From NCBI RefSeq assembly GCF_003116135.1, contig NZ_PDOA01000004.1:124001-188000 (forward strand): a DNA stretch of 64,000 bases, written 5' to 3'. Every line of letters starts with the position of its first letter. Positions within the stretch are counted from its first letter, which is position 1. Below the pieces are notes generated by a model. It had not been told where the DNA came from, did not search any database, and saw nothing but the letters and a program-made list of their open reading frames with translations. Origin of the DNA: Teichococcus aestuarii. GTDB lineage: Bacteria; Pseudomonadota; Alphaproteobacteria; Acetobacterales; Acetobacteraceae. Below, piece after piece: positions 44,012 to 52,874 of this stretch. The position numbers were made by a program, and so were the translations under genes.

Positions 44012-45289
44012 TCAGCGGTACATCAGCGTGGGCAGCCACATCGAGAGCGGCTCCCAGAAGGTCACCAGGCCCAGGCAGAAGAACAGCGGGATCAGGAAGG
44101 GCGCCGTCGCCCGCGTCGTCTGCTCGAAGCTGAGGCCCGAGACGCGGGCCAGGATGAACAGCACCATCCCCACCGGCGGCGTCAGCAGCCCGATCATCAG
44201 GTTCAGCACCATGATGATGCCGAAATGCACCGGGTCCACGCCGATCTGCGTCATCAGCGGCAGCAGCACCGGCACCAGGATGGTGATGGCGGCGATGGTC
44301 TCCAGGAAGCAGCCGATGAACAGCAGGAAGACGTTCACCAGCAGCAGAACCAGCCACTTCTCCCGGGTGATGGAGAGGACGAACTCCGCCACGCCGTCGG
44401 TGATCCGGGTGGTGGTGACCAGCCAGCCGAAGATGCTGGCGCCGGCCACGATCAGCAGCACCACCGCCGTGGTCTCCACCGTCTCCATGCTGACGCGCAG
44501 GAAGGCCTTCCAGCTCAGCGTGCGGTAGACCACCGTGCCGAGGAACAGCGCGTAGAAGGTGGCGGCGATGGCGGCCTCGGTGGGGGTGAAGGCGCCGGTG
44601 GTCATGCCGCCCACCAGCAGCACCGGCGTCATCAGCGGCAGGAAGGCGCGCCGGAAGCTGTGGCCGAGGCGGGGGAGGGAGAAGGCGGCGTCGCGCGGGA
44701 AGTTCTTGCGCCGCGCCTCCACCGCCACCCACACCATCAGCACCAGCGCCATGAACAGGCCGGGGATCAGCCCGGCGGCGAAGAGCTGGCCGATCGAGGC
44801 GTTGGCCATGACGCCGAAGATCACCATCGGCAGGCTGGGCGGGATGATCGGCCCGATGGTGGAGGAGGCGCCGGTGAGGCCGACGGCGAAGGGCAGGGGG
44901 TATTTGTGGTCCTGCATCGCCTTGATCTCGATGTTGCCGATGCCGCCCGCATCGGCCACCGCCGTGCCGGACATGCCGGCGAAGATGACGCTGCCCACCA
45001 CGTTCACCTGGCCGAGCCCGCCGCGCGCCCAGCCCACCAGCGCCACCGCGAAGCCGTAGATGCGCTCGGTGATGCCGGCCGAGTTCATCAGGCTGCCGGC
45101 CATGATGAAGAAGGGGATGGCGAGCAGGGGGAAGCTTTCCACCCCGCTGGCCATGCGGTGCAGCACCACCAGCGGCGGCAGCGCGCCCTCGGCCCAGACA
45201 TAGGCCAGGGAGGCGCCGCCCAGCGCCACCGCCACCGGCACGCCGACCAGCAGCAGCCCGCAGAAGGAGAGGAAGAGGAGCGCCGTCAC
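44012..45289 (-). CDS. dctM: TRAP transporter large permease (DctM)
   Basis: 425 residues, about 12 spans. Typical DctM motifs are SGVESFPLLAIPFFIMAGSLM, FAGMSGTAVADAGGIG, TGASSTIGPIIPPSLPMVIFG, TPTEAAIAATFYALF and MIGLLTPPVGMVLF. It starts with GTG 45289, overlapping the small-permease stop (GTGA). TRAP systems import carboxylates using a periplasmic binding protein (DctP), which is not encoded in the window. The substrate is therefore unknown. Confidence 0.92.
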   Translation of the reverse strand: MTALLFLSFCGLLLVGVPVAVALGGASLAYVWAEGALPPLVVLHRMASGVESFPLLAIPFFIMAGSLMNSAGITERIYGFAVALVGWARGGLGQVNVVGSVIFAGMSGTAVADAGGIGNIEIKAMQDHKYPLPFAVGLTGASSTIGPIIPPSLPMVIFGVMANASIGQLFAAGLIPGLFMALVLMVWVAVEARRKNFPRDAAFSLPRLGHSFRRAFLPLMTPVLLVGGMTTGAFTPTEAAIAATFYALFLGTVVYRTLSWKAFLRVSMETVETTAVVLLIVAGASIFGWLVTTTRITDGVAEFVLSITREKWLVLLLVNVFLLFIGCFLETIAAITILVPVLLPLMTQIGVDPVHFGIIMVLNLMIGLLTPPVGMVLFILARVSGLSFEQTTRATAPFLIPLFFCLGLVTFWEPLSMWLPTLMYR

Positions 45290-45867
45290 AGCTTCACCGC
45301 CGCGAGAGAGGGATCGGGCGCGTGCTCCGGCTCGCCGGCGCGGAAGCGGGCGAGGGCGTGCAGCGCGGTGCGCAGCGTGGTCAGCACCAGCCCGCCCAGG
45401 ATGCCGTAATAGACGTAGGCCAGCGGCACCTCGATGGCGACCATGGGCTGGAACAGCATGGCCTCCGCCACCTGCCAGCACAGCACGCAGCAGAGCGCGA
45501 AGAAGCCGGCCGCCACCAGGGCCACCGCCAGCCGCGCCCAGCGCCGCGCCGCCGCCGGCAGCGCGTCGAGCAGGAACTCCACCGCGATGTGGCTGCCCCG
45601 CCGAGCCGCCAGAGCGCTGCCCCAGAAGGTGAGGACCATCAGCATGTAGCTGGCGATCTCCTCGGTCCAGGCGAGGCTGTCGTTCAGGATGTAGCGGGTG
45701 AAGAACTGCAGGAACACGATGCCGGACATGGCCCAGAACAGGGCGAAGCCGGCCCAGTCCTCCGGCGCCATGGCGAAGCCCGGCTCCGGCTGCGCGGCCT
45801 CCTCGGCCGCCAGCTCGGCGAACAATGCGCCGGCATCCATGCCGGCCGTGGTGGTGTCGCGCACCAT
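45286..45867 (-). CDS. dctQ: TRAP transporter small permease (DctQ)
   Basis: 193 residues with four spans after a roughly 35-residue polar N-terminus. The DctQ pattern is visible: FFTRYILNDSLAWTEEIASY, FWGSALAARRGSHIAVEFLL and VYYGILGGLVLTTLR. It is translationally coupled to dctM and lies 114 bp downstream of an asparaginase-family gene on the same strand. Confidence 0.88.
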   Translation of the reverse strand: MVRDTTTAGMDAGALFAELAAEEAAQPEPGFAMAPEDWAGFALFWAMSGIVFLQFFTRYILNDSLAWTEEIASYMLMVLTFWGSALAARRGSHIAVEFLLDALPAAARRWARLAVALVAAGFFALCCVLCWQVAEAMLFQPMVAIEVPLAYVYYGILGGLVLTTLRTALHALARFRAGEPEHAPDPSLAAVKL

Positions 45868-45981
45868 CCCCTCCCTTTCGTTGCCGCCACGATATCGCGG
45901 CGGCCCGGGCGCGCGGAAGGGGGTTGTCGTATCACCCGAGAAGAAGATGGCGGGCGGCGGGGCGTGCCGCCGCCCGGCGGC

Positions 45982-46992
45982 TCAGTGGGTGTCGAACAGC
46001 TGCATGATCTCGGCCGGGTCCTGCGTCACGGTCAGGGCCAGGGCGAGCAGGATGCGCGCCTTCTGCGGCGTCAGGTTGTCGGCGGCGAGCAGGCCCTGCC
46101 GCGTCATCCGCTCGCCGCGCACCACCCGGCCGCTGCCGACGCGGGTGGATTGCACCACCACGACGCCGGCCTCCACCGCCTCGGCCAGCGCATCCGCCTC
46201 GGCCGGGGTGGGGGCGCCGGGGGCGAAGCCGGCGCTGACGATGCCGCGCGCCCCGGCGGCGACGAAGGCGCGGATCGCCGTGGCGTCGGCATCGGCGTGG
46301 GAATAGACGATGTCCACGCGCGGCAGGGCGTCGATGGCGCGGAGGTCGAAGGCGGTGTCGGGCATCACGCGGCGCAGCGGGCGGCGGTAGAACACCACCC
46401 GGTCGGCATCCGCCTGGCCGAGCACGCCGAAATCCGGGGTGCGGAAGGTCTGCATGCGCCAGGTGGCGGTCTTGCTGACCTCGCGCGCGGCGTGGATCTC
46501 GTCGTTGAGCAGCAGCAGCACGCCCATGCCGCGCGCCTCCGGGCTGGCGGCCACGCGCACCGCGTTCAGCAGGTTCATCGGCATGTCGGAGGAGAGGCCG
46601 GAGGCGGGGCGCTGGGCGCCCACCATCACCACCGGCAGGTCGAGCTTCAGGCCGAGGTTCAGCGCATAGGCGGTCTCCTCCATGGTGGAGGTGCCGTGGC
46701 CGATGACGATGCCGGCGAGGCCGGGGATCTCCGCCACCGCGCGGTGGCATTCCGCGGCGATGGCCTTCCAGTCGCGGAAGCCGATGCGGCTGGAGATGAC
46801 GGCGCTGTAGGGGCGCGGGAGGACCTCCGCCACCCGCGCCAGCTCCGGCACGCGGGCGAGGATGGCGGCGGCGTCCATCACCAGGCCGTGGCGGCCGTAA
46901 TCCTGGATGTCCAGCGCATCCTGGCCGAGCGAGGCCATGGTGCCGCCGGTGCCGATGAAGGCGATACGGGGCAGGGCGGGCGAATCGGGCAT
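45982..46992 (-). CDS. Asparaginase-family protein with altered TDT motif
   Basis: 336 residues with no signal peptide, hence cytoplasmic. FIGTGGTMAS is the first catalytic-Thr motif. The second is GIVIGHGTSTMEETAYAL, where most L-asparaginases have GHGTDT: the active-site Asp is replaced by Ser. The conserved Lys in AAREVSKTATWRMQTF is kept. The C-terminal domain is complete. The activity may be weak or directed to another substrate. ATG 46992 is chosen because CAGGAG lies 9 nt upstream; TTG 47013 is an alternative. dctQM follow on the same strand. Confidence 0.85.
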   Translation of the reverse strand: MPDSPALPRIAFIGTGGTMASLGQDALDIQDYGRHGLVMDAAAILARVPELARVAEVLPRPYSAVISSRIGFRDWKAIAAECHRAVAEIPGLAGIVIGHGTSTMEETAYALNLGLKLDLPVVMVGAQRPASGLSSDMPMNLLNAVRVAASPEARGMGVLLLLNDEIHAAREVSKTATWRMQTFRTPDFGVLGQADADRVVFYRRPLRRVMPDTAFDLRAIDALPRVDIVYSHADADATAIRAFVAAGARGIVSAGFAPGAPTPAEADALAEAVEAGVVVVQSTRVGSGRVVRGERMTRQGLLAADNLTPQKARILLALALTVTQDPAEIMQLFDTH

Positions 46993-47054
46993 CGGCGCGG
47001 GCTCCTGTGGCAAGGCGTCCGCGCCGCTTTAGACCATCCGCCGCCTGCCCGGAA

Positions 47055-47501
47055 TCAGGTGGCGGGCAGGCCGCCGGCGGAATGGCCGGGCGATTTCCAG
47101 GGCAGGCTGTCCAGCCGGGTGACGACCAGCGTGCCGAAGCTGGCCGATTCCGGCACCTGCCGCAGCAGCCGCACCGGCTCGCCATGCTGGAAGACCAGCA
47201 GGGCGACCTCGCCTTCCGGCGCATCCTCCTCCGCCAAGGCGGGGCCGATCTCCAGCACCATGCGGCCCTTCAGCGCATCACGCGGGGTGGTGGCGTGGCG
47301 CAGGCGCCAGGGTCCGGCCTGCACCGCGTCATCCTCGCCGGTGAAGGCGCCGAGGGCCTGCCGCCAGAGGGGCGGCGGCGGCAGGAGGCGCAGCAACCGC
47401 CGCGCATCCTCGGCGGGGAAGACATCGTCCGCCTCGTGGATGATCCGGTCCACGAGGTCGGCGATGAGCATGCGGTCGGTGACGTTGGGGGGAAACGTCA
47501 T
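47055..47501 (-). CDS. Protein of unknown function
   Basis: 148 residues, soluble and mildly acidic, with no recognisable domain. The first part (IADLVDRIIHEADDVFPAED) looks helical; the middle has beta-like segments (GRMVLEIGPALAEED, EVALLVFQHGEPVRLL). ATG 47501 has AGGAG 10 nt upstream; the upstream in-frame ATG at 47537 lacks one. It lies between the MATE transporter and asparaginase-like genes on the same strand. Confidence 0.6.
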   Translation of the reverse strand: MTFPPNVTDRMLIADLVDRIIHEADDVFPAEDARRLLRLLPPPPLWRQALGAFTGEDDAVQAGPWRLRHATTPRDALKGRMVLEIGPALAEEDAPEGEVALLVFQHGEPVRLLRQVPESASFGTLVVTRLDSLPWKSPGHSAGGLPAT

Positions 47502-47553
47502 GGTCTTGCTGCTCCTGGCCTGCTGAGACCGGTGCATTCTGGCAACAGAAAAG

Positions 47554-49005
47554 CTATTTTTCCATGAATTCCAGTCCAGAAGTTGAGAGGATTCTGTTGT
47601 TCTGTCCGTCGCCCGGGTGTGGAAGGCGGGCCGGGTGGCCGGGGCCGGCCAGGCGCGCCCAGCGCAGCGTCATCAGCACGGCGACGATGCCCAGCCCGCT
47701 GGCCAGCCCGATCCAGACGCCGAGCGGCCCGAAGCCGCCCGGAAAGCCGAGGCCGAGGCCGATCGGCAGGCCCAGCCCCCAGTAGCCCAGCGCGGCGATC
47801 AGCATCGGCACGCGCGTGTCCTTCAGCCCGCGCAGCGCGCCGGCGGCCACCGCCTGCACCCCGTCGGCCAGCTGGAACAGCCCGGCCACCATCAGCAGGG
47901 TGGTGGCGAGGCCCCGCGTCTCGGCCAGCTCCGGCGCCAGGAACAGCCCGGCGATGGCGTGCGGCACGCTCAGCAGCAGCGCCGCCGCCAGCAGCATGAA
48001 GCCGGCGCCGAGGCTGATGGCCGCCCAGCCCGCGCGCCGGGCGCCCGCCGCGTCCAGCGCGCCGGCCGCCAGCCCCACCCGCGCGGTGGCCGCCTGGCCG
48101 ATGCCCATGGGCACCATGAAGCTCGCCCCCGCCACCTGCAGCGCCACCGCGTGCGCCGCCACGGCGCCGGGGCCGAACCAGCCCATCACCAGGGCGGTGG
48201 CGCTGAAGATGCCGATCTCCAGCAGCATCGAGCCGGCGATAGGGGTGCCGATGACGATGATCTCGCGCATCCGCCGCCAGTCGGCCCGCCAGAAGCGGCC
48301 GGCCAGGCGGAAGCGCGAGAGCCGCCGGTCCAGCGACACCCACAGCGCCAGCGCCGCGAACATGCTGGCATTGGCCACGGCGCTGGCGATGCCGGCGCCC
48401 AGCACGCCGAGCGGCGGCAGGCCGAAGCCGCCCGCCACCAGCGCGTAGTCCAGCACCACGTTCAGCCCGATGGCGCCCATCGAGACGCAGAGCGCCGGCC
48501 AGGGCCGCTCCAGCGCCGCCAGGAAGCCGCGCAGCAGCAGGAAGCCGTAGAAGGGCAGCATCCCCCACAGCAGGGCGCGGTTGTAGGTCTGTGCCGCCTC
48601 GGCCAGCGCCGGGTCCTGGCCGGTGGCGCGCAGGATGGCCCCCGTGTGCCACAGCCCGAGCCCCAGCACGGCGAAGAGCGGCAGGATCAGCCAGGCGCCC
48701 TGGCGCATGGTGCGGCGCATCTCGCGCATGTGGTGGCGCACCCGGCCACGCTCCTGCGCCAGCATGGCGGCAGTGGCGAAGGCCAGGCCGAAGGGCAGCG
48801 CCATGGCGATGAAATAGAGGTTGCCGCCCAGCGTGGCGGCGGCCAGCGGCAGCTCGCCCAGCCGGCCGAGGAACAGCGTGTCGGTCAGCACCAGCGCGAT
48901 CTGGGACAGGTTGGTCAGGGCCAGCGGCCAGGCGAGCGCCAGCATGGCGCCCAGCTCCCGCGCCCATCCCGCGCGCGGCAGCGACCCTTTCGGATTCTCT
49001 CGCAT
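47554..49005 (-). CDS. MATE family multidrug/cation efflux transporter (NorM-like)
   Basis: 483 residues with 12 predicted spans in two related halves. Family motifs: ALTNLSQIALVLTDTLFLGRLG, ATLGGNLYFIAMALPFGLAFATAAMLAQ in the first half and VALQVAGASFMVPMGIGQAATARVG in the second, then DGVQAVAAGALRGLKDTRVPM. NorM-like proteins export drugs by Na+ or H+ antiport. ATG 49005 (MRENPKG) is the first start before span 1. The 187-bp gap to the next rightward gene holds nothing recognisable. Confidence 0.9.
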   Translation of the reverse strand: MRENPKGSLPRAGWARELGAMLALAWPLALTNLSQIALVLTDTLFLGRLGELPLAAATLGGNLYFIAMALPFGLAFATAAMLAQERGRVRHHMREMRRTMRQGAWLILPLFAVLGLGLWHTGAILRATGQDPALAEAAQTYNRALLWGMLPFYGFLLLRGFLAALERPWPALCVSMGAIGLNVVLDYALVAGGFGLPPLGVLGAGIASAVANASMFAALALWVSLDRRLSRFRLAGRFWRADWRRMREIIVIGTPIAGSMLLEIGIFSATALVMGWFGPGAVAAHAVALQVAGASFMVPMGIGQAATARVGLAAGALDAAGARRAGWAAISLGAGFMLLAAALLLSVPHAIAGLFLAPELAETRGLATTLLMVAGLFQLADGVQAVAAGALRGLKDTRVPMLIAALGYWGLGLPIGLGLGFPGGFGPLGVWIGLASGLGIVAVLMTLRWARLAGPGHPARLPHPGDGQNNRILSTSGLEFMEK

Positions 49006-49192
49006 GATGCCGCGCCCTTTAGCGCAGGATGCGCGCCCTGGCTCGCGACGATCCCGTGTTGGCGGCGCCCGCCGCCCGCAGCCCGCCCCGAAGACCGCCC
49101 TGAAGCCCCCCTGAAGCTCGGGGCCTCCTGGCGCGTTAGCCCCCCGACAGGCGCCCGCCCCCGGGCAGGCGCGAACGAGGAAAGGCGCTCCC

Positions 49193-49498
49193 ATGACCGA
49201 CAGCCCGCTGCTGACCGAGGCGTTCATCCGCCAGGCCGGGGAGACGCTCACCACCGAGGGCTTCCTCACCGACCGGCACGACTTCGTGCCACCCGGCGAA
49301 TCCGTGGCCGGGCGCTGCGGCGCGGTCCAGGCGGCGCTGGAGAAGGCCGGCCATGCCGTGACGCTGGACGAGGTGCCGATCAAGCACATGTCCCAGGGCA
49401 CGCTGGTCTGCCTCTACAACACGGGGATCTTCCCGCGGAAGGCGGAGGCCTACCAAGCCATCCACACCTGGCTGGACATGCGCTTCGAGCAGTCCTGA
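49193..49498 (+). CDS. Protein of unknown function (101 aa)
   Basis: Small soluble protein starting MTDSPLLTEAFIRQAGETLT, with GAVQAALEKAGHAVTLDEVP and VCLYNTGIFPRKAEAYQAIH. No known motif. GAGGAAAGG lies 7 nt before the ATG, and codon use is like the surrounding genes, so it is likely real. It stands alone between divergent MATE and downstream MFS genes. Confidence 0.6.
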   Translation: MTDSPLLTEAFIRQAGETLTTEGFLTDRHDFVPPGESVAGRCGAVQAALEKAGHAVTLDEVPIKHMSQGTLVCLYNTGIFPRKAEAYQAIHTWLDMRFEQS

Positions 49499-49627
49499 CG
49501 CGCGGGGCGGCGCGGAGGGGGCTTTCGCGGGCGGGGACAGCCATGCGCCGCGGTAGCAGGACAGGCGGGCGGAGGCGGGCCAGGATGCGGCTTCTCCCGC
49601 CTGCCGCCTCCGGAGCCTGATTCCCGC

Positions 49628-50839
49628 ATGTCCCTCCCCGCCGCCGGCGCGCCCGCCTGGCTGACCTCGCTGCTGGCCCTCGCCTGCGGGCTGATCGTCG
49701 CCAACATCTACTACGCCCAGCCGCTGATCGGGCCGATCGCCGCCGAGCTCGGCCTCAGCCCCGGCGCGGCGGGGCTGATCGTGACGATGACGCAGATCGG
49801 CTACGGCGCCGGGCTGCTGCTGGTGGTGCCGGTGGCGGACCTGCTGGAGAACCGGCGCCTCGCCCTCGCGGTGATGGGTCTGGGGGCGCTGGGACTGGCG
49901 GGGGCGGCGCTGGCCGGGCAGCCTGCGGCGTTCCTGGCCGCCTCCCTGGTCATCGGCCTCGGCTCGGTGTCGGTGCAGATCCTGGTGCCCTATGCCGCGC
50001 ATCTGGCGCCCGAGCGCAAGCGCGGCCAGGTGGTGGGCAACGTGATGAGCGGGCTGCTGCTCGGCATCATGCTGGCGCGCCCGGTGGCCAGCCTGGTGGC
50101 GGACTGGCTGTCCTGGCGCGCCGTCTTCGCCCTCTCGGCGGGGCTGATGCTGGCGCTCGGCCTGGTGCTGCGGCTGGCCATGCCGCCGCGCCACCCCCGG
50201 GAGCCGGGCGCGGCGCCGGGGCTGCGCTACGGCACGCTGCTGCGCTCGATGGGCCGGCTGGCGCTCGGCAGCCCGACGCTGCGCCGCCGCGCCCTCTACC
50301 AGGCCTCGCTGTTCTCCGCCTTCAGCCTGTTCTGGACGGTGGTGCCGCTGCTGCTGGCGGGGCCGGAATACCGCTTCTCGCAATCGGGCATCGCGCTGTT
50401 CGCGCTGGCCGGCGTGGCGGGGGCGGTGGCGGCGCCGATCGCGGGGCGGGTGGCGGACCGAGGCTGGGTGCGCCCGGCCACGGGGCTGGCCATGCTGGCG
50501 GTCGCGCTCTCCTTCCCGCTGACGCACCTGGCCGCGCCGGGCGGGAGCACGGGCCTCGGCCTGCTGCTGGCGGCGGCGGTGCTGCTGGATTTCGGCGTCT
50601 CGGCCAATGTGGTGCTGGGGCAGCGCGTCATCTTCGCCCTCGGCGCGGAATACCGGGCGCGGCTGAACGGGCTCTACATGGCCACCTTCTTCCTGGGCGG
50701 CGCCCTCGGCTCGGCGCTGGGCGGCTGGAGCTACGCCGCGGGCGGCTGGCCGCTCGCCAGCGGCATCGGCCTCGCCCTGCCGTCGCTCGGGCTGCTCTAC
50801 TACGCCAGCGAGCGGCGCGGCACCCCGGCCGCCGGCTGA
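49628..50839 (+). CDS. Major facilitator superfamily transporter
   Basis: 403 residues, 12 spans. N-terminal IVANIYYAQPLIGPIAAELGLSP and TQIGYGAGLLLVVPVADLLENRR (the MFS motif A position between spans 2 and 3) match the YnfM/AraJ-like efflux group. The second half repeats the pattern with RVADRGWVRPATG. The substrate is unknown; it is an exporter of small molecules by family analogy. No regulator is adjacent. Confidence 0.88.
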   Translation: MSLPAAGAPAWLTSLLALACGLIVANIYYAQPLIGPIAAELGLSPGAAGLIVTMTQIGYGAGLLLVVPVADLLENRRLALAVMGLGALGLAGAALAGQPAAFLAASLVIGLGSVSVQILVPYAAHLAPERKRGQVVGNVMSGLLLGIMLARPVASLVADWLSWRAVFALSAGLMLALGLVLRLAMPPRHPREPGAAPGLRYGTLLRSMGRLALGSPTLRRRALYQASLFSAFSLFWTVVPLLLAGPEYRFSQSGIALFALAGVAGAVAAPIAGRVADRGWVRPATGLAMLAVALSFPLTHLAAPGGSTGLGLLLAAAVLLDFGVSANVVLGQRVIFALGAEYRARLNGLYMATFFLGGALGSALGGWSYAAGGWPLASGIGLALPSLGLLYYASERRGTPAAG

Positions 50840-50925
50840 GGGGGCATTCCCGAAGCCGCGCGATCTGCTCTAGGCTGCGGCGAATCCAGGACCCGCGAAC
50901 CGGCGGGCCGCTTCGGGAGAACGCC

Positions 50926-51987
50926 ATGCAACGCCGCGCGCTGCTCGCCGCCCCGCTCCTCGCGCCGCCGCTGCTCGGCCTCGCCGCCGCGCCCGCCGCG
51001 GCGCAGCCCGCGGGCGTGGCGATGGACGAGATGCTGATTCCCGGCGGCGATCCGGGCATCCAGCTCTATCTCCGCAACAAGCGGCCGGAGGCGGCCACGC
51101 CGGCGCGGCCCGACCGCACCATCCTCTGCGTGCACGGCGCCACCTACCCGGCCAGCACCACCTTCGACCTGGCGGTGGGGGGCGTGTCCTGGATGGACTA
51201 CATGGCCGGGCGCGGCTTCGACGTCTGGTGCCTCGACCTGCGCAACTACGGCCGCTCGACGCGCGAGGCGGCGATGGGCCAGCCGCCCGAGGCCAACCCG
51301 CCGCTGACCCGCGGCGCGGTGGCGCAGAAGGACATCGCCGCCGCCGCCGCCCATATCCGCGAGCTGCGCGGCCTGCCGAAGATCGTGCATCTGGGCTGGT
51401 CCTGGGGCAGCAGCCTGCAGGCGCGCTTCGCCGCCGACAACCCGGCGCTGGTGGAGCGGCTGGTGCTCTACGCGCCGCAATGGCTGCGCGAGGGGCCATC
51501 CCCCGCCGCCGCCGGCGCGGCGGGGGAGGGGCCGCTCGGCGCCTACCGCAGCGTGACCCGCGCCCAGGCACGCGCCCGCTGGATGAACGGCGTGCCGGAG
51601 GCGCAGCGCGGCCGCCTCTTCCCCGCCGGCTGGTACGAGCACTGGGCCGATTCGACCTTCGCGACCGACCCGGAGGGGATGCGGCAGGTGCCCTCCGTGC
51701 TGCGCGCCCCCAATGGCGTGCTGCAGGATTCGCGGGAGTTCTGGCAGGCCGGCAAGCCCTATTACGACCCGGCGGCGATCACCGCGCCGACCCTGGTGGT
51801 GCTGGCGGAGTGGGACCAGGACACGCCGCCCTCCATGGCCATGGCGTTGTTTCCGCTGCTGACCGCCAGCCCCGGCAAGCGGCTGGTGCTGCTCGGCGGC
51901 GGCACCCATGGCATCATGCTGGAGCGGCAGCGCGGCGCCCTGTTCCAGGCCGTGCAGGTGTTCCTGGAGGAGGCGATCGGCGGCTGA
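50926..51987 (+). CDS. Exported alpha/beta hydrolase
   Basis: 353 residues with a signal peptide (MQRRALLAAPLLAPPLLGLA, cleavage near AAAQP; two arginines suggest Tat or Sec export). CVHGATYPASTTFDL is the oxyanion region. The nucleophile elbow is LGWSWGSSLQARF, the acid is in VVLAEWDQDTPP, and the catalytic His is in GGGTHGIMLERQ. Substrate unknown; esterase or peptidase activity is possible. The downstream gap holds the cspA promoter region. Confidence 0.85.
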   Translation: MQRRALLAAPLLAPPLLGLAAAPAAAQPAGVAMDEMLIPGGDPGIQLYLRNKRPEAATPARPDRTILCVHGATYPASTTFDLAVGGVSWMDYMAGRGFDVWCLDLRNYGRSTREAAMGQPPEANPPLTRGAVAQKDIAAAAAHIRELRGLPKIVHLGWSWGSSLQARFAADNPALVERLVLYAPQWLREGPSPAAAGAAGEGPLGAYRSVTRAQARARWMNGVPEAQRGRLFPAGWYEHWADSTFATDPEGMRQVPSVLRAPNGVLQDSREFWQAGKPYYDPAAITAPTLVVLAEWDQDTPPSMAMALFPLLTASPGKRLVLLGGGTHGIMLERQRGALFQAVQVFLEEAIGG

Positions 51988-52022
51988 CCCCGAGTTGATT
52001 TCGATTGCGGGCGCGATGCCGG

Positions 52023-52051
52023 TTGTGGAAGCCAACCCATGCCCCTACATA
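52023..52051 (+). promoter_or_regulatory. Candidate sigma-70 promoter of cspA with a long leader
   Basis: TTGTGG (52023-52028), a 17-bp spacer and TACATA (52046-52051) predict transcription from about 52058, leaving a leader of about 150 nt before the ATG. Long structured leaders are usual for cold-shock genes. This stretch is less GC-rich than its surroundings. Confidence 0.55.
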
Positions 52052-52206
52052 GGACGTGTCGACTGTTTGTTTTGGTTCGGCTTGCTGTCCCAGCTCGCCC
52101 ATCCCGCGCTCGCGCGGGGACGTAGCGTGCCTGGTGCCCGTTCCCATTCGAAGTTGATCCGCCGTGCATGTCGCGCGGCGGCAACGCATTCTGACGGAGC
52201 ACCGCG

Positions 52207-52413
52207 ATGCCCATCGGTACCGTGAAGTGGTTCAACCCGACCAAGGGTTTTGGTTTCATTCAGCCGGAGGACGGCTCGAAGGACGTGTTCGTGCACATTT
52301 CCGATGTGCAGCGTGCCGGCCTGCAGGGCCTGCAGGAAGGCGAGCGCGTGGAGTTCGAGCTGCAGCGCGGCCGCGAGGGCAAGGTCTCTGCCGGCAACCT
52401 GAAGCAGGTCTGA
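52207..52413 (+). CDS. cspA: Cold-shock domain protein
   Basis: 68-residue single-stranded nucleic-acid-binding OB-fold protein acting as an RNA chaperone. It contains both RNP motifs, KGFGFIQ and VFVHIS, after [12 protein letters not shown], and ends [11 protein letters not shown]. Length and sequence are typical for alphaproteobacterial CspA-like proteins. A long leader precedes it and a hairpin follows. Confidence 0.95.
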   Translation: MPIGTVKWFNPTKGFGFIQPEDGSKDVFVHISDVQRAGLQGLQEGERVEFELQRGREGKVSAGNLKQV

Positions 52414-52460
52414 GGCAGGCCGGCCCTGCCGCCGCCACGCGGCGGGGCTCCCCACGAATC

Positions 52461-52503
52461 GCGAGCCGGGTGCGCCGATGGCGACGCCCGGCTCGCCTCG
52501 TTT
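52461..52503 (+). terminator. Hairpin after cspA
   Basis: GCGAGCCGGG (52461-52470) pairs with CCCGGCTCGC (52487-52496); the intervening 16 nt can extend the stem partly. CTCGTTTC follows. Lies 48 bp after the cspA stop. Confidence 0.55.
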
Positions 52504-52561
52504 CGGGGGGCTGTGCAAGCCTCCCCTTATCCCTGTCCCAGCGAGTGAGGGCGCCCCTTCC

Positions 52562-52762
52562 ATGGCACGCATCCCCAATTACGGCCAGCAACGGGCCGAG
52601 CGGAACCGCGCCAAGCAGGCCAAGGCCGAGGCCAAGGCGCAGCAGCGCGAGGAGGAGAAGGCCCGCCGCAAGGCTGCCATCGCCGCCGGCCTGGACCCCG
52701 ACCTCGGCGAGCCGGTGACGCTCCCGCCCGAGGACGAGGACGAGGACGGCAAGGCCGGCTGA
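52562..52762 (+). CDS. Small charged coiled-coil-like protein
   Basis: 66 residues, beginning MARIPNYGQQRAERNRAKQ, then an Ala/Lys/Glu/Arg-rich helix (KAEAKAQQREEEKARRKAAI) and an acidic tail (LPPEDEDEDGK). Function unknown. ATG 52562 is chosen; an in-frame ATG at 52478 lies in the preceding hairpin. No good SD is visible. Low complexity tempers confidence. Confidence 0.6.
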   Translation: MARIPNYGQQRAERNRAKQAKAEAKAQQREEEKARRKAAIAAGLDPDLGEPVTLPPEDEDEDGKAG

Positions 52763-52874
52763 TCCGGGCACGGCCGCGGCGGCTTTTTCCGGCCGCCGGC
52801 GGGCCGCCGCATTGACAGTGCCGTGCCCGGCGGCGGACCCTGCGCTCCAGTGGGAGAAGCGGGGACCGCCTCTG

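Noticed and set aside
52812-52840. TTGACA as promoter of the sugar-acid operon
   Set aside because: The -35 hexamer is perfect, but no acceptable -10 occurs at 16-18 bp spacing, so it was not listed as a promoter.
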